Positions 1 to 12,040 of a DNA stretch of 64,000 nucleotides are shown in pieces. Positions within the stretch are counted from its first letter, which is position 1. The number at the start of each line of letters is the position of its first letter. The DNA comes from Puccinellia tenuiflora (taxonomy: Eukaryota > Streptophyta > Magnoliopsida > Poales > Poaceae), in contig QRDG01001978.1 of NCBI GenBank assembly GCA_012064385.1, forward strand, positions 1-64,000, read 5' to 3'. Made by a program: the position numbers and the translations under genes. The notes under the pieces were generated by a model, which had not been told where the DNA came from, made no database searches, and saw nothing but the letters and a program-made list of their open reading frames with translations.

Positions 1-1
1 A

Positions 2-1408
2 ATTGAACAATATCGACCGATTTGTCTTTTGAATGTTAGTTTCAAAATATTCACGAAGGTTGGGACTAATCGGGTTACTGGTATTGCTCAAAAGGTGGTT
101 AGACCAACTCAGACTGCGTTCATGCCAGGGAGACATATTCTTGAGGGAGTTGTGGTCCTTCATGAAACCATACATGAACTTCATAGGAAGAAAATGGATG
201 GTGTTCTTTTCAAAATTGATTTTGAGAAGGCATATGATAAAGTTAACTGGTCTTTCTTGCAACAAACCTTACGCATGAAAGGTTTTGCACCTGAATGGTG
301 TGAATGGATTGAGAGATTTGTGCAGGGTGGTAGTGTCGGCATTAGAGTTAATGATGACATTGGCCACTATTTTCAGACATTGAAAGGTCTGAGACAAGGA
401 GACCCGTTATCTCCCATGCTTTTCAATATTGTGGCCGACATGTTGGCCATTTTGATTGCTAGAGCAAAGGCTGATGGCCAGGTCGGTGGACTTGTTCCTC
501 ATCTCGTTGATGGAGGCGTGTCCATTCTTCAATATGTGGATGATACTATCCTCTTTTTGGAGCATGACCTAGAAAAAGCAGTCAATATGAAGTTGATTCT
601 TTGTATTTTTGAACAACTCTCCGGTCTAAAGATTAATTTCCACAAAAGTGAGATCTTTTGTTTTGGTAAGGCTAAAGATGACGAAGAAGAGTACAAACGC
701 ATATTTGGGTGTGCTGCTGGGTCTCTTCCTTTCCGATATCTTGGTATCCCGATTCATTATAGGAAGTTGCTGAATAGAGAATGGAAGCCAGTGGAAGATC
801 GTTTTGAAAAGAAATTGGCCAGCTGGATAGGAAAGATGCTCTCATATGGAGATGGCCTTGTCCTTATTAATTCTGTGCTTTCTAGTCTACCGATGTTTCT
901 GCTATCTTTTTTCGAGATACCTATCGGGGTACGGAAAAGGCTAGACTTTTATCGATCACGCTTCTTTTGGCAAAGTGATCAGCATAAGATGAAATATCGG
1001 TTAACTAAATGGAATATCATTTGCCGACCTAGAGATCAAGGTGGTCTTGGGATTGAGGTGCTTGATATTAAAAATAAGTGCTTACTTAGCAAATGGTTAT
1101 TTAAGCTACTTAATGAGGAGGGTGTGTGGCAGCAGCTGCTTCACAAGAAGTACTTGGTTAATAGAACCTTGTCCCAAGCCCAACCTAGGCCTTCCGACTC
1201 ACCTTTCTGGAAAGGGTTGATGGCTGTAAAGAATGATTTCTTTCAACGTGGCTCTTTCGTTATTGGTAATGGGGAAAACACTCGCTTCTGGGAGGATGTA
1301 TGGCTGGGCGATACTCCTCTTGCAGATCAGTATCCCTCTCGGGGGTTCCATAGTTCTATTGGATGGAAAAATTCTTCTTATTGCATCGAAATCCTTTCAT
1401 TTAATTAG
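2..1408 (+). CDS. LINE reverse transcriptase, 5'-truncated by window
   Basis: The frame is open from base 2 and reads into a typical plant LINE RT ('YRPICLLNVSFKIFTK' at the window edge), so the true start lies upstream. RT motifs in order, numbered from nucleotide 29, are FKIDFEKAYDKVNW near residues 61-74, KGLRQGDPLSPMLFNIV near 119-135, and the catalytic YVDD at 169-172. Thumb and connection segments follow, then the start of the zf-RVT region (FWKGL, WEDVWLG). The protein would copy LINE RNA at a nicked target site. The stop at 1408 is premature, because recognisable C-terminal sequence resumes in another frame at about 1635. The upstream endonuclease domain is not in the window. Confidence 0.85.
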   Translation: MEQYRPICLLNVSFKIFTKVGTNRVTGIAQKVVRPTQTAFMPGRHILEGVVVLHETIHELHRKKMDGVLFKIDFEKAYDKVNWSFLQQTLRMKGFAPEWCEWIERFVQGGSVGIRVNDDIGHYFQTLKGLRQGDPLSPMLFNIVADMLAILIARAKADGQVGGLVPHLVDGGVSILQYVDDTILFLEHDLEKAVNMKLILCIFEQLSGLKINFHKSEIFCFGKAKDDEEEYKRIFGCAAGSLPFRYLGIPIHYRKLLNREWKPVEDRFEKKLASWIGKMLSYGDGLVLINSVLSSLPMFLLSFFEIPIGVRKRLDFYRSRFFWQSDQHKMKYRLTKWNIICRPRDQGGLGIEVLDIKNKCLLSKWLFKLLNEEGVWQQLLHKKYLVNRTLSQAQPRPSDSPFWKGLMAVKNDFFQRGSFVIGNGENTRFWEDVWLGDTPLADQYPSRGFHSSIGWKNSSYCIEILSFN

Positions 1409-1571
1409 CCAGCCCAGCCTTTTTATATGCTCTTATTTCTGAGGCCTCGTTGCTAAGTGCTACAAGATTTAGTGCACTGGAACTCGTGATTATGGACCCG
1501 CTCTTATGTATCAGAATATGAATTTTTCTTGTTGTTTCTTCGTAAACAATCTTCTTGCTTACCATTAGCGG

Positions 1572-1994
1572 CTAGGTTAGCCGAAAGATGGTTATAGGTT
1601 TAATCTGTTCATTTCTTGTCCCTTTGCGAAGGCGGTGTGGAGAGTTGTTCATTTTACTTTTAGTATTGCGCCACCGGCAAATGTTACCAATATGTTTGGT
1701 AATTGGCTTAATGGCATTGATAGAAAAACTAAGGCGCGAATTCGGATAGGAGTTTGTGCTATAGTTTGGGCAATTTGGAATTGCCGTAATGATGTTATTT
1801 TTAACCATGTGGCTATTCCGAATTTTCTTCAGGTCATCTACAGGGCTTTGTCGTCGATCCAGCTATGGTCTTTCCTGCTCCCTGTGGACCAGCGAGATCT
1901 TTTGGATACTGGATGCACTCGGTTGATGGCGGTCGTATGGGCTATCTTCAACCAGGCTGGCTGGCGGCAACCTCTTAGGATACAAGATGCATAG
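1572..1994 (+). pseudogene. LINE C-terminal (zf-RVT-like) remnant
   Basis: An open stretch at about 1635-1994 encodes the usual C-terminus of grass LINE ORF2, including 'CAIVWAIWNCRNDVIF' and 'FNQAGWRQPLRI' just before the stop. It is out of frame with the RT at 2-1408. The intervening 1409-1634 is scrambled, with stops and a probable internal deletion. This is one decayed ORF2 tail rather than a separate gene. Confidence 0.7.
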
Positions 1995-2180
1995 TTGCTT
2001 TTTGTATGCCTTGTTTCGTTGGCTGATTCATGTTGCCACTTTGGGTGACATTTGATTTGCTTTGTAATCTTCGTGAACGATGTAAACTTTGAATTCTAGC
2101 CCTGAAACAATGCAATAAAAGGCCGTGTGCATCACTTTGATGCAGAGGCCGGGGCTATGCCTCCTTTTCTAAAAAAAAAA

Positions 2181-2788
2181 GAAGAGACAGCACCAACTTT
2201 AATCTTTAGTCCCACAAAGTCGTGCTCGGCATCCGCATCGTAGAATAAGATAATCATGATTTTAGACCAGGCTATAGAGACTTCAAAGAAGACGAGTAAG
2301 CTAGTGGAGGAATCTAAAAAAAAGTCATGTAGGTTGTAGTCCTCTACTTTCCTTTTCTCCCTTTTGAAACATAAGGTCGCTATCATTTTTGCATGACGAT
2401 CTTTGATGATATCAGGAGTGACTCAACTGCTAGCAACCTACGCGTACCAAATTCAAATCACTCACGCATTTGTAGGCCACACACCGGCGACTTTTGAGAC
2501 TTATTATGCGAAAACAAAAGTTAATATTACGTTGCGAGTAGCTTCCTTCTGAAACTGGTCATTTTCGGCCTAGGCAGAGGCGAAGCTTCCCGCTAATTAG
2601 TGCAGCAGTGTGTTGTTTTGCTTCCTATTTTTCAGACATGAATTTTCGATAAAGAGAATATATTATTTGCCAAGATGATGCCAATTATATCCAGTCTCTA
2701 CATGAGCACGACATTAAGAGTCTGTCAAAACATGGAGAATGCACACAACAAAATTATTACAAAAGGAAAAATGTGACATGATTGGTGG
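2181..2788. other. Unassigned sequence between LINE and MITE
   Basis: I see no coding region, terminal repeats or RNA gene here. The sequence is mixed and AT-rich and may be older decayed transposon DNA. Confidence 0.4.
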
Positions 2789-3456
2789 TAGAGGTGAAAA
2801 CGGTACGGATTATTTCCGACCGACCGACCGGAGGCTCACGGAAGGCAAATACGGATTCGGTCGGATAGTTGACGGATACGGTCACGGATACGGATAGTAA
2901 TCCACGGATACGGAAAAGGATGTGGTTTTACTAATATCCGTCTGTATCCGAAGATATACCATATTTCACGGTTATACCCGACAAGTATCCGCTGCAATAT
3001 CCGGCAAATAATACCTCAAACCTCAGGTGACCGAGGTTTGGGCAAGATATAACTTAATTACTTACACAACTCCATAAAAATCTTGTCAAGGCCTTACCAT
3101 GTTTGTGAATCACATTCGTTGGAGGTACCCTTAGCCCATTCAGCAAGGGCAAAACAAGTAGCCACTTGGAAATGAAAGTATGAGTTATTACAAAATTCTT
3201 TGTCTTAGAATTACACAATACATAAAGTTAATGTGGAGTAAGTTGATTCATAATATTCTCTATATGTCAGTCCTATTTTCAAAAATACATCCGACAAAAT
3301 GTTTATCCGCAACCGAACCCCATATTCGTAACCGGCAGGCTCCGATTCCGTATTCGTATCCGGCCACTATCCGCTCCGACTCCGTATCCGGAAAAAATAT
3401 GGTTACGGACATGGTTTCACTACTATTCGACCATATCCGCTCCGTTTTCACCCCTA
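2789..3456. mobile_element. Non-autonomous hAT-like element
   Basis: The left end reads 'tagaggtgaaaacggtacgg'. The reverse complement of the right end reads 'taggggtgaaaacggagcgg'. These are near-perfect terminal inverted repeats of the TAGGGGTGAAAACGG type common in grass hAT elements. Subterminal regions are crowded with 'ggatacgg/ccgtatcc' motifs on both sides, the usual subterminal transposase-binding pattern. There is no transposase frame. The flanking octamers (attggtgg and tgtataag) do not match, so no target-site duplication survives. Confidence 0.7.
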
Positions 3457-3473
3457 TGTATAAGTAGCAGTGT

Positions 3474-6068
3474 TGAAAGGGCATGGTTGCCCCCATGTGT
3501 TGTTTTGGTAATTAATGACAATCTCTATGGACTAATGTGTGCTTTGAGTTATATTTGCAGTGTTGGTCCATAAGGAATGCTTGGACTCCATATGTTGGAG
3601 TCAAGGCTAAAAGAAGAAGACTATATGTTGATCAAGGCTAAGTGCAAGTTGATCAACATACAAGATTAGGGCATGTGAAGAAGAAGATCATTTGTTGATC
3701 AAGATCCTATGATTGTCCATGGTGGATGGCGTCACGTGGTGATCAGAAGAAGATCATTTGTTGATCAAGATCCTATGTTGTCCATGGTGGATGGCGTCAC
3801 GTGGTGATCATCAAGATAAAGGCCATGTGAAGATATGTCGAAGAATGCCTCTCCCATCTTGGTGTATGGGGGAGCAATATGCGTGTCTTCACCAAGCGGA
3901 GCAAAATCAAGAAAGGTGATCCACTTGAGAGTAGATCAAGATCGTCATCATCTAGCTCAAGTGGAATGCGCAAGGCAAAGGTATGATCTTGATAGGGTCT
4001 CTAGTTTATCGGTCTCGCGGTGTAGTTATGAGACCGGGTTTTAGGATAGGTAACCGTACTATCAAGAGGGGCTCTCAAGTGAGCTTTAGCGTATCGGTCG
4101 TAGAGAGCTCAAACCTTTGCATCCTTGGCATCATCTTTATTGGTTCCTATTTGGCTCTTATCGTGGTGTGGTATTGGTGCTTGTCGTGCTTGTCATGACA
4201 AGGCCAAGGTCACCGAAAACGGTTTTCATATGTGTTCCCTATTGAGTTTTCGGTGTCGGAGATTTTGTCGGTCCATCTATGCGGAAGGTTTCACTCTTCC
4301 GTTTATTAGCAAAATCTCCCTTACTTGGTTTCAATATTCTCACATGATATAGGGTAGCATTTGTCGTCCTCTTTATAACAAAGTTGGTTTCACTTCATTC
4401 GGACTTCATTTGCAAAAGATATGGTTTTCCGGTTTTCAATAGAAAAGTTTTACCTTTCATATTTTGGTTTTACCATATCCTTTTGAACAATGATGTTTCT
4501 CTGCATAATCTTGTTGTGCTCGTTGTGACGATTCCAACGAGTCCAAGATTATCGAAAACGGAGTTCGTATGTGGAAGATATTGCATTTCCGGTTTGCAAG
4601 AAAGAGGTTTAATATTTCCTCATTTGTTATTATAATATATTGTTGGACTATGATGTTTTTATGCATAATCTTGTAGTACTTGTTGTGGTGATTCCAACGA
4701 GTCCAAGATTATCGAAAACGGAGTCCGGATACAAAAGTTATTGCATTTCCGGTACCGGACGTTTTCTAGGCAGAAAAAGAAAAGAAAAGAAAGAAAGGAA
4801 AAAAGGGGGGAGGGCTGCCCAGCATGGCCGGGGCATGGCCGGGGGCATGGCTGGGCCTTCTCTGTGGCCAGGCCGGCCTCCCCTTGGCTGCTCCGCGAAA
4901 ATGGCCCCAACGGCCATATTTTGGAGCCACTACTTAAGAGGCTTCTTCCCCATCTTCACCCTTACCCTTTGGCACTCTTTGAGCAAGTTTTCCTCCACCA
5001 TTGTTGACCTCTTAGAGCTTTGCTAACTCTCAATCCCTCCAATAGTTCTTGCTAGTTTTTGAGGGAAAAGAGAGAGGAGGTCTAGATCCACGTTTCCACC
5101 GATCGGTTTCTCCTCTAAGTGAGGGGAACACCTTGGATTTAGATCTTTGGAGTTTCTTTGTGTTTCTCCTTGTTCTTCCTCCCAAATCCCTCCCAAGCAT
5201 TAGTTGCTTTGGTTGGATTCGGGTTGGAAGAACTTGTCCACTTTGTGTGTTCTTGCCATTGCATTAGTTGCATCGGTTTGAGTTCTCCACGGTGATTCGT
5301 GGAAAGTGAAGTTGAGAAGCTTGTTACTCTTGGGTACTTTGGTGCCCTAGAGCTTGTTCCTCTAGGGCACGTTGGTACCCTAGATGGTTTGATTTCTCGG
5401 AGTCTTGGTGGCTTACGGGATTTGTTGGGAGCCTCCAATTGTGGAGTGTGGCTCAACCTTGTTGCTTCGGAGCTTTGGTAGCTACGAAGATATTGCCGGG
5501 AGCCATCAATTGAGTTGTGGTGTGTGCCCCGGCCTTGGGCATCGAGTCTTGGCGGCTCGGTGCATTTGGTGAAGACCCTCCAACTTGTGGAGTGAGCTTC
5601 ACCCTTGTAAAGGTTCTAGTTGTCAACCTCAACGGCAACATAGTGACAAGTGTCTCGCCACATTGGTGGTAAGACACAACGGAGATACGGTGTGCCATAT
5701 TAAGGCTACTCGGTGTTTCACATTGGTGAACACCGCGCCGCTCCAACGGAGACTAGCTTCCATTGGGAAGTGAACTTCGGGATAAAATCATCGTCTCCAA
5801 GTGCCTCGGTATTTCTATCCCGAGCTTCTTACTTATGCTATTTACTTTGTGATAGACATCTAGCTTGAAGTCATATATCTTGCTATCACCTAGTTGATCA
5901 TATTGCTTAGCATAAGTTGTTGGTGCACATAGGTGAACCTAGCTAGTTTAGGTTTTGGCTTGATAAATTAAACGTTAGTTTTATTCCGCATTTATTCAAG
6001 CCTTAACCGTAATAATTTTAAATCGCCTATTCCCCCCCCCCCCTCTAGGCGACATCCGTGTCCTTTCA
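3474..6068 (+). repeat. 5' LTR of Sirevirus-type element
   Basis: This LTR is 2,595 bp. It contains a tandem 66-bp repeat near its start, and an approximately 160-bp direct repeat (about 4500 and 4660) whose units share 'ccaacgagtccaagattatc'. Inside each unit 'cataatcttg' and 'caagattatcg' form an inverted pair. A C-run precedes 'tctaggcgacatccgtg' at the 3' end. Short ORFs across the LTR are not conserved coding sequence. Confidence 0.9.
3680..3808 (+). repeat. Tandem 66-bp repeat in U3 carrying CACGTG
   Basis: Two adjacent copies, starting at 3680 and 3746, share 'gaagaagatcatttgttg' and end in 'ggcgtcacgtggtgatc'. Each contains a CACGTG G-box core. The same pair is present in the 3' LTR at 12260-12388. 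Repeated G-boxes in U3 could act as enhancer elements, but that is inference. Confidence 0.7.
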
Positions 6069-6070
6069 AT

Positions 6071-6082
6071 TGGTATCAGAGC
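6071..6082 (+). other. Primer-binding site, tRNA-Met type
   Basis: TGGTATCAGAGC lies two bases after the 5' LTR. It matches the plant initiator tRNA-Met 3' end, as in most plant Copia elements. Confidence 0.9.
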
Positions 6083-6123
6083 GGGTTCTCTCTTTATAGG
6101 GCTTCACGGCCTAGAGAGTAAAG

Positions 6124-8256
6124 ATGTCGTCTAGTGGTTTAGTGCAGAATGCTTCTTTAATATTCGATGGCACTAATTATAATGATTGGAGAAATCGCAT
6201 GCTAAATTATTTTCGGGACATTGATCCAAATATAGAGCAAATTCTAGATATGGGTTTTTCTCCTCTAGAGGATGAGGAAAATTCTTATCTAGATGATGAA
6301 GCTTATAATGTGATTTTCAAGTCTTTGAGTCATGCAGTTGCTTTGTCGATCTCTCCTTATCGGAATGGCCATGAGCTATGGACCAAGCTTCAAGACAGTT
6401 ATGGTGTGTCCTTGGATAGTGAGAATGATGGTTCTCACTCCACCTCCGGGCGTAATAAGTTCTCAACTTCTTCTACCTCACCTACATGTGGCAAGCCACA
6501 AAATAATGCAATGGTGAGTAGAGATAAATTTTGCAATAATGATAGTGAGCTTCTATTAGATAATATTTCATCTCTATCTTATTGCAATAATTTATCTTTG
6601 GACTTAAACACATCTAGCACTAGAAATGTTTCACATGCTTGTGTTGATAGTCCTTCCATATCTTCAAAAAATTACTTATATACATCTAATGATGATGACG
6701 ATAATGATGAAGATAAGGATAATTGTTTTGACCTCCTTATGAATAAGAGTGGAATGATTGAACGTGCTCTTCAAAATGATAAAAATGCTCATGATAGTTT
6801 CATAGAATTCATAACTACTTTTGTTGGGTACAAGCAAGAATTAGATGATTTGGAAGCACGTGAAGATGAAAGTCTTCGCCGCGAACGTGGTTATGCGAAC
6901 ACGATTGCGGATCTTAAGGAAGCTCTTGAAGAAATCCAAACCACCAAGAAATCTCTTGAGGAGACATTTACTCTAGAGTTATCTAAAGTAAATGAAACCC
7001 ATGATAGAGCTCTCAAGGTGGCTAATGATTTTAAAATTAAAAATGATGAGCTTGTTGTTGAAATTGTTAGACTCCTTGAGGCTAATGTGAAATTTGAAAA
7101 GGATGTCAAGTCCTTGGAAGATTCTCTCGCACATCTCACTAAGTCTCATGATCAACTCCAAGCTCAATTATTAAAAGAGTTTCCTACTTGTTCTCCCATT
7201 GCTAGTAATGTTGATGCTTGTGCTACTAACTCTATTTCTTGTGAAGCATCCATTTTAAAGGAGAATGTTGAGCTAAGGGCTCAACTTAAATTGCTAACTA
7301 GCAATTATGGGATATTGGAAGAAAGCCATGAGAAGCTCTCGAGCTCTCATGAGGATCTTCTAGTATCTCATGATAAGCTAAAGTTAGCTCATGAGGCTAT
7401 CGCTACCAAGGTAATATCTAGTGAGCCTCATGTGGACAATGGCACAACTTCTACTAAAAATGCTATAATACCATGTGCTAGTCCTTGTAATTCTTCATCT
7501 CAACCTAGTGGCAAATCATATGTTGAATTACATCTCGTGCCTAGTTCCTCTAACAATGAAGCCTCAACTTCCACTAGTGCTTGTGTAGCTACTAACCTTG
7601 TAGGGAAGTCTAAAGAGCACAAGGTACAAGTCACCTCTTTGAAGAAAGATGCGGAGAAGCGTCATAAAGGGAAGGCCACACTTGACAACATGTTGAGTGT
7701 GCAAAAATCCCCCAATGACAAGTGTGGACTTGGATTCAACTCCAATATCAAGAACAAGTCCAAGAGTAGCAATAAGAAGGGCCAAGAACAAGTCAATCAT
7801 TCGGTCAAGATTGTTTGCTTCAAGTGCAAAATTGAAGGGCATCATGTTAGGGATTGCCCAATGAAGAAGAAGCCTCTTAGTGAGAAGCAATTAGGGAAGC
7901 GGCCTATTGTTCAATCTCATGCTCAACCTCGGGTTGAACAAGGGCCACCTCCTAAGAAGACTCAAGTCATTGCTCCTCAAGTTAAGGAGCCTATTAAGAA
8001 GAAAGAAAAGAGTCGATATTGCTACTTATGCCGTGAGAAGGGTCACTTGGCTTCTTCATGCACAAACGGTACTCTATCCCACCCCATAATTATTGATGAT
8101 GTCTATTCTCTTAGGAAGGATAGGGTTGGCAATGTGTTTGCCAAATATGTGGGGACTCAAAGTGGTGTCAAGAAAAGAACCATTTGGGTTGCCAAGCCTA
8201 TTGTGACTAACCTCTTAAGACCCAACTTGGTTGGGGACCAACAAGCTCAAACTTGA
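6124..8256 (+). CDS. gag: Gag-like protein of the Sirevirus-type element
   Basis: This is an intact 710-aa frame starting 42 nt after the PBS. The N-terminus has the Copia Gag signature 'FDGTNYNDWRNRMLNYF' (residues about 14-30) and an 'ELWTKLQDSYG' motif. A long acidic and then coiled-coil region occupies about residues 200-435. Two CCHC zinc knuckles follow: CX2CX4HX4C starting at residue 565 (CFKCKIEGHHVRDC) and another at 633 (CYLCREKGHLASSC). The protein should package element RNA into particles. Typical Copia Gag is much shorter; the extended coiled coil is a Sirevirus trait. The frame stops where protease would begin, so the element must borrow enzymes from an autonomous partner. Confidence 0.8.
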   Translation: MSSSGLVQNASLIFDGTNYNDWRNRMLNYFRDIDPNIEQILDMGFSPLEDEENSYLDDEAYNVIFKSLSHAVALSISPYRNGHELWTKLQDSYGVSLDSENDGSHSTSGRNKFSTSSTSPTCGKPQNNAMVSRDKFCNNDSELLLDNISSLSYCNNLSLDLNTSSTRNVSHACVDSPSISSKNYLYTSNDDDDNDEDKDNCFDLLMNKSGMIERALQNDKNAHDSFIEFITTFVGYKQELDDLEAREDESLRRERGYANTIADLKEALEEIQTTKKSLEETFTLELSKVNETHDRALKVANDFKIKNDELVVEIVRLLEANVKFEKDVKSLEDSLAHLTKSHDQLQAQLLKEFPTCSPIASNVDACATNSISCEASILKENVELRAQLKLLTSNYGILEESHEKLSSSHEDLLVSHDKLKLAHEAIATKVISSEPHVDNGTTSTKNAIIPCASPCNSSSQPSGKSYVELHLVPSSSNNEASTSTSACVATNLVGKSKEHKVQVTSLKKDAEKRHKGKATLDNMLSVQKSPNDKCGLGFNSNIKNKSKSSNKKGQEQVNHSVKIVCFKCKIEGHHVRDCPMKKKPLSEKQLGKRPIVQSHAQPRVEQGPPPKKTQVIAPQVKEPIKKKEKSRYCYLCREKGHLASSCTNGTLSHPIIIDDVYSLRKDRVGNVFAKYVGTQSGVKKRTIWVAKPIVTNLLRPNLVGDQQAQT

Positions 8257-11200
8257 TCAATAGGTTGTGATGGAGGACATTGGAGACTTGGCTATCCTTG
8301 AAGAACTAAGGGATCTTCTTGATTATTATTTCCACAAGCCAAGTCATTTGGATTATATTATCATATCTCATATTCAATGCTCCTTCTTGCGGTAACTTAT
8401 ATTTAAATTATATATACATTGAAAGTTGCTTGCTCCCTAGCATGTGTTAGTTTTGTTCCTAGCATGTGCTTATATATGTTGTGCTTATTACTTACCTTGA
8501 GTAATCAAGTTTGTGTATGTTAATGTGCGCTCCATATATGTGTAAACTTTGTGTTGAGTCCTTATTGGATCGTGTGTTGATTTCAATGGGCTCTTTTTGA
8601 GAAATTAATGGACTATCCCATTTTGGGGGAGTGATATGCTTTGTACACTTCACTAACCTAAAAATGTGTGTATATGAGTAACACCACCTAGTATTGATAT
8701 ATCAAAATTATCTAGTAACTATGTGGTGTGTCATGCTCATGAGAAATTCAAATTCTATAATGTCTATTAATTATCTCTATTTGATTTTATTTGCCTCTTG
8801 TTAAGAAGAAATGAATTATCACATTGTGGGGGAGTAATAAGCTGTGTACATATTACAATCCTACAAAATGTGAACATTTGAGGTTTGTCACTTAGATTTG
8901 ATATTGTAAATTATCTTATTCCTATGTGGCATATTAGCTCGAACAAGTTCCAATTTGCTCTCTAGCTATCTTTTGGGTCTTGTTCGTGTGTGTTTGCTTG
9001 GTGTGGTATTTCTCTAATGTGCATCTCCATACATTAGTTGAGAAACCATTTGTTCCATATTATTCTAACCATGGCCTTGCCGGTTGGTTTGAATAGTTGG
9101 AACTACCAACAAACCTTATTCAAATATGGTGTTTTATTGCTTATCTTTTGCCACATGTTTTATCTTGTGAGGATATTCTTGGATACCTCTATCACCGGGA
9201 AAATAATTGCAAATGGTCATTGTCCTTGGACAATCCATATTTGTGTTTGTGGTAGAATATTTTTGATTATCCTTACATTGGCATTGGTTTTTATTTGTCC
9301 CATCTCTTGCCAAAATATTCATTTTGACTCCCATTGCCTTCCTTGCCTCTTGCTAGGATCCTAATCCTCATATTGGTAGTGTTTAGTGTTGTAAATAAAA
9401 TATGAAGAGTAATGATCCCTTGTGCGTGCATTTTGTATTCAAATGCAAATATCAAAAATTAATGCATGAATCTTGGGGGAGCATTCCTTTTATTTAGAAC
9501 ACTATCCTATCTATCAATATTTGATCCTTTCAATTGGCATTTGATTTCTATCATATGTGTTTATGGAAGACAAATCTTTTCTCTTGATGCTTTGTGCCAT
9601 CATGAAAAGTGTAGAGGGTGTTTGGTTTATTTAGTGTAACCTTGCTCTCTCTTGGGAGTCTTGCATTCTCATCTCTTGTTTTATGTTTATCCTATAGAAT
9701 GAGAAAACCCTTTGAGCATGACTCTTTCTTTCATCCTATATGCTCATTGGCCTTGCCTAGGTACCTTCAATTAGTATTAATTGGAATTTAGTATCTCCTC
9801 CATAGATATTTGCTTCAATTGATATTTATTGTGAGAATTTTGATACCTTATTACTTTATTTTACTTTACTTGATTCCGGTCAAGTATTATCCTCTTCTTG
9901 GTATCTTGTCTCCTAGTTGGTATCTTATTTTTCAATTGGTGTCTTATCTCTCATGTGTTGTTTGATTTGATTCCTATTGATATCACACTTCATGTGTTGA
10001 TGTGTTTTGGAATCAATCACATGTTGATTTGTTCTTTCCTCAATCATGTGTTGATTTGGATTTTGATATAATTTGGACAACCTTTTTGTGTCACACTTTG
10101 GTGTGCTCTCTTCTTGGTTTACTTGGTGTTTTGTCCAAACCGTATCTCATTTGGTTCCTGTAAGTCCATGCATGCATATTTACTAATACATTTATTTTAT
10201 GGCATGCTAGTCTTTCTTGATCCAATATATAGGGGATACTCCACCAAATCCTAAATTGGCTAAGATGTGCATGAAATTCAAGTTCATCTATATGCACATA
10301 TTTATGTGGAGTGTTTCCTATGTATTGTAGTGTATCTAACTACTATGGAACCCAATGAGTTTGGGAACCATGTTGTACTTGAATTTTGTTTTAGGTACAA
10401 TGGAGATGCATTGGATGCTTGCCTCATTCATAAGGAAGGTGTTCTCACCATGCGATTATTGGAGTCAAGTTTTGATGATAAACAAAAATTCTCATCTTCA
10501 TCATCACCAATGCTATTTCGGTAACAAGTATCTATCCCATGCATATTTTCCTTGTATTCAACCTTGTGTAGGTTGCCCCTTGGCATGAAAGCTTTAAATG
10601 TACAATTGTTATGGCATTGGCTCCTTCCTTCACTTGGTATATCTTTGTGATATTTGTGATGGAAGTGCAAAAATCCTTTTCTTCAATTGGTATTATTTCT
10701 TTGTGATACTTGTTGCCTATCTCAAAGCATCTTCACTATCTCTTGTTCCCTTAGTGATATGTGTGATGTCTTTGATATTTTTGAAGTTCATTTATATACA
10801 ATGAGATAAATTTGAGCTATGTGCTATGCTTTTAAGCAATAATATCCTTTGTATATTCATGACTTCCCTTTTGGATACCATGGTTTCCACTTTATCAACC
10901 ATCTCATATGTGCAAGTTTCTTTGTGGATGTATATCATCAATGATTTGTCTACTTAGAAACCTATACATATGAGAGAGGTCACCTTTTAGTTGGTATCCT
11001 AATTCTTTTGAGCTACCTTGCTTTTATCTATAATTCTTTGGTGGCTCCAATTTTGTCTCATGAGTGCTTGTCTCATTTTTTATCGGTATCTTTGCACACT
11101 CATGTATTTGTGAGGATCTATGTCTTCATGCTTACCTTGGTGAGCATGTTGATTTTTTATCGGCTAAATTCTCTCACTATCTTTTGGAATCTTCAATTGG

Positions 11201-12040
11201 TTTTAGTTTCCAATTGGTACCCCTAAGCTTGTGAACATACCCCTTTAAAAAGATCTTCCTTTTATCTCGGTTGGGCCAATCCTATGTTGAATTTTAAAAA
11301 AAAAAAATTGGTATCCTCGAGTTTGTGAACATATTCTTTTTGAAAAATCTTCTTTGTAAGTTATGTGTGTCAATGCTTGATAGATAACTTATCTCCATTT
11401 GGTTAAGACTATGTGTCTTATCAAATTAATTGTCTTGTCACACACACATACTCTTGGTTGGGCCTTCATTAATAATTTCTTTTAATTGGTATCTCCATAT
11501 GGCTCAACCACATCTTTGGTGCAAGTGCTTTGTTTTGCTTTAATGGTTACATCCTTGCACTTTGTGAGTGTTCTAGATGATTATGGGGGAGTGAGGATTC
11601 CATATTTGTTCACTCCGCAATAGTGTATAAACATTGGGGAGCTTCTCTATTTTTTTTGAATTCTCAGTTAGGATCTTCTTGATTGCTCTTCTCCTTTGTG
11701 GAGATGTTTAGAATGATTTCATCCTTTGCCATCTTTGGATCCTCAATATAGTTTGATTTCCTCTATTATTCATCAATGGATATGTGCATTTAATTTCACT
11801 CATATCTTGAGGAATGCATACTTGTGGAGGAACTCACACTATATTGGCCATCTAAAAATTTTCTTCCCATTTCGGCAATCGATGCCAATGGGGGAGAAGT
11901 TTTAGAGGGTTTAAGGGAATTGGTCTTATGCTTTCGTTTGGTTCTTAAGCATTTGCCTCTCATGCTCATGCATCCTCGTCTTGCAAGGTTGCTTAATTCA
12001 TTATATAAACCCTCTCAAAAGGGATTGTCATCAATTACCA
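8257..12040 (+). other. Pol-less 3' internal region with serial PPT-like motifs
   Basis: About 3.8 kb of AT-rich sequence with no protease, integrase or RT remnant and no long frame. 'GGGGGAG' occurs near 8625, 8828, 9475, 11584 and 11889 before the true PPT. The first two sit inside a similar context ('gggggagt..ta..ctgtgtaca'). 'attggtatc'-like words recur from about 9500 to 11500. Short ORFs (for example 9038-9364) are unrelated to known proteins. Confidence 0.6.

Larger units (their letters stand above)
1..2180 (+). mobile_element. LINE (non-LTR retrotransposon), 3' part
   Basis: This is the 3' portion of an L1-type plant LINE, cut at its 5' side by the window edge. The order is reverse transcriptase, a C-terminal cysteine/histidine (zf-RVT-like) region, a 3' UTR and a short A-run at about 2171-2180. 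The 3' UTR has the 'gatgcagaggccgggg' motif typical of grass LINE ends. No target-site duplication can be tested because the 5' end is outside the window. The C-terminal region is frameshifted, so this copy is not functional. Confidence 0.85.

Noticed and set aside
2789..3456. Target-site duplication for the hAT-like element
   Set aside because: The flanking octamers do not match, so I claim only the terminal repeats.
3835..5773. Repeated short ORFs present in both long LTRs (3835-5773 and 12415-14376)
   Set aside because: They are duplicated only because the LTR is duplicated. Frames overlap on both strands and have no domain.
9038..9364. Hydrophobic 108-codon frame as an envelope-like gene of the Sirevirus-type element
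   Set aside because: It is a short, T-rich frame with no transmembrane or coiled-coil layout typical of Sirevirus env-like ORFs. Base composition explains it.
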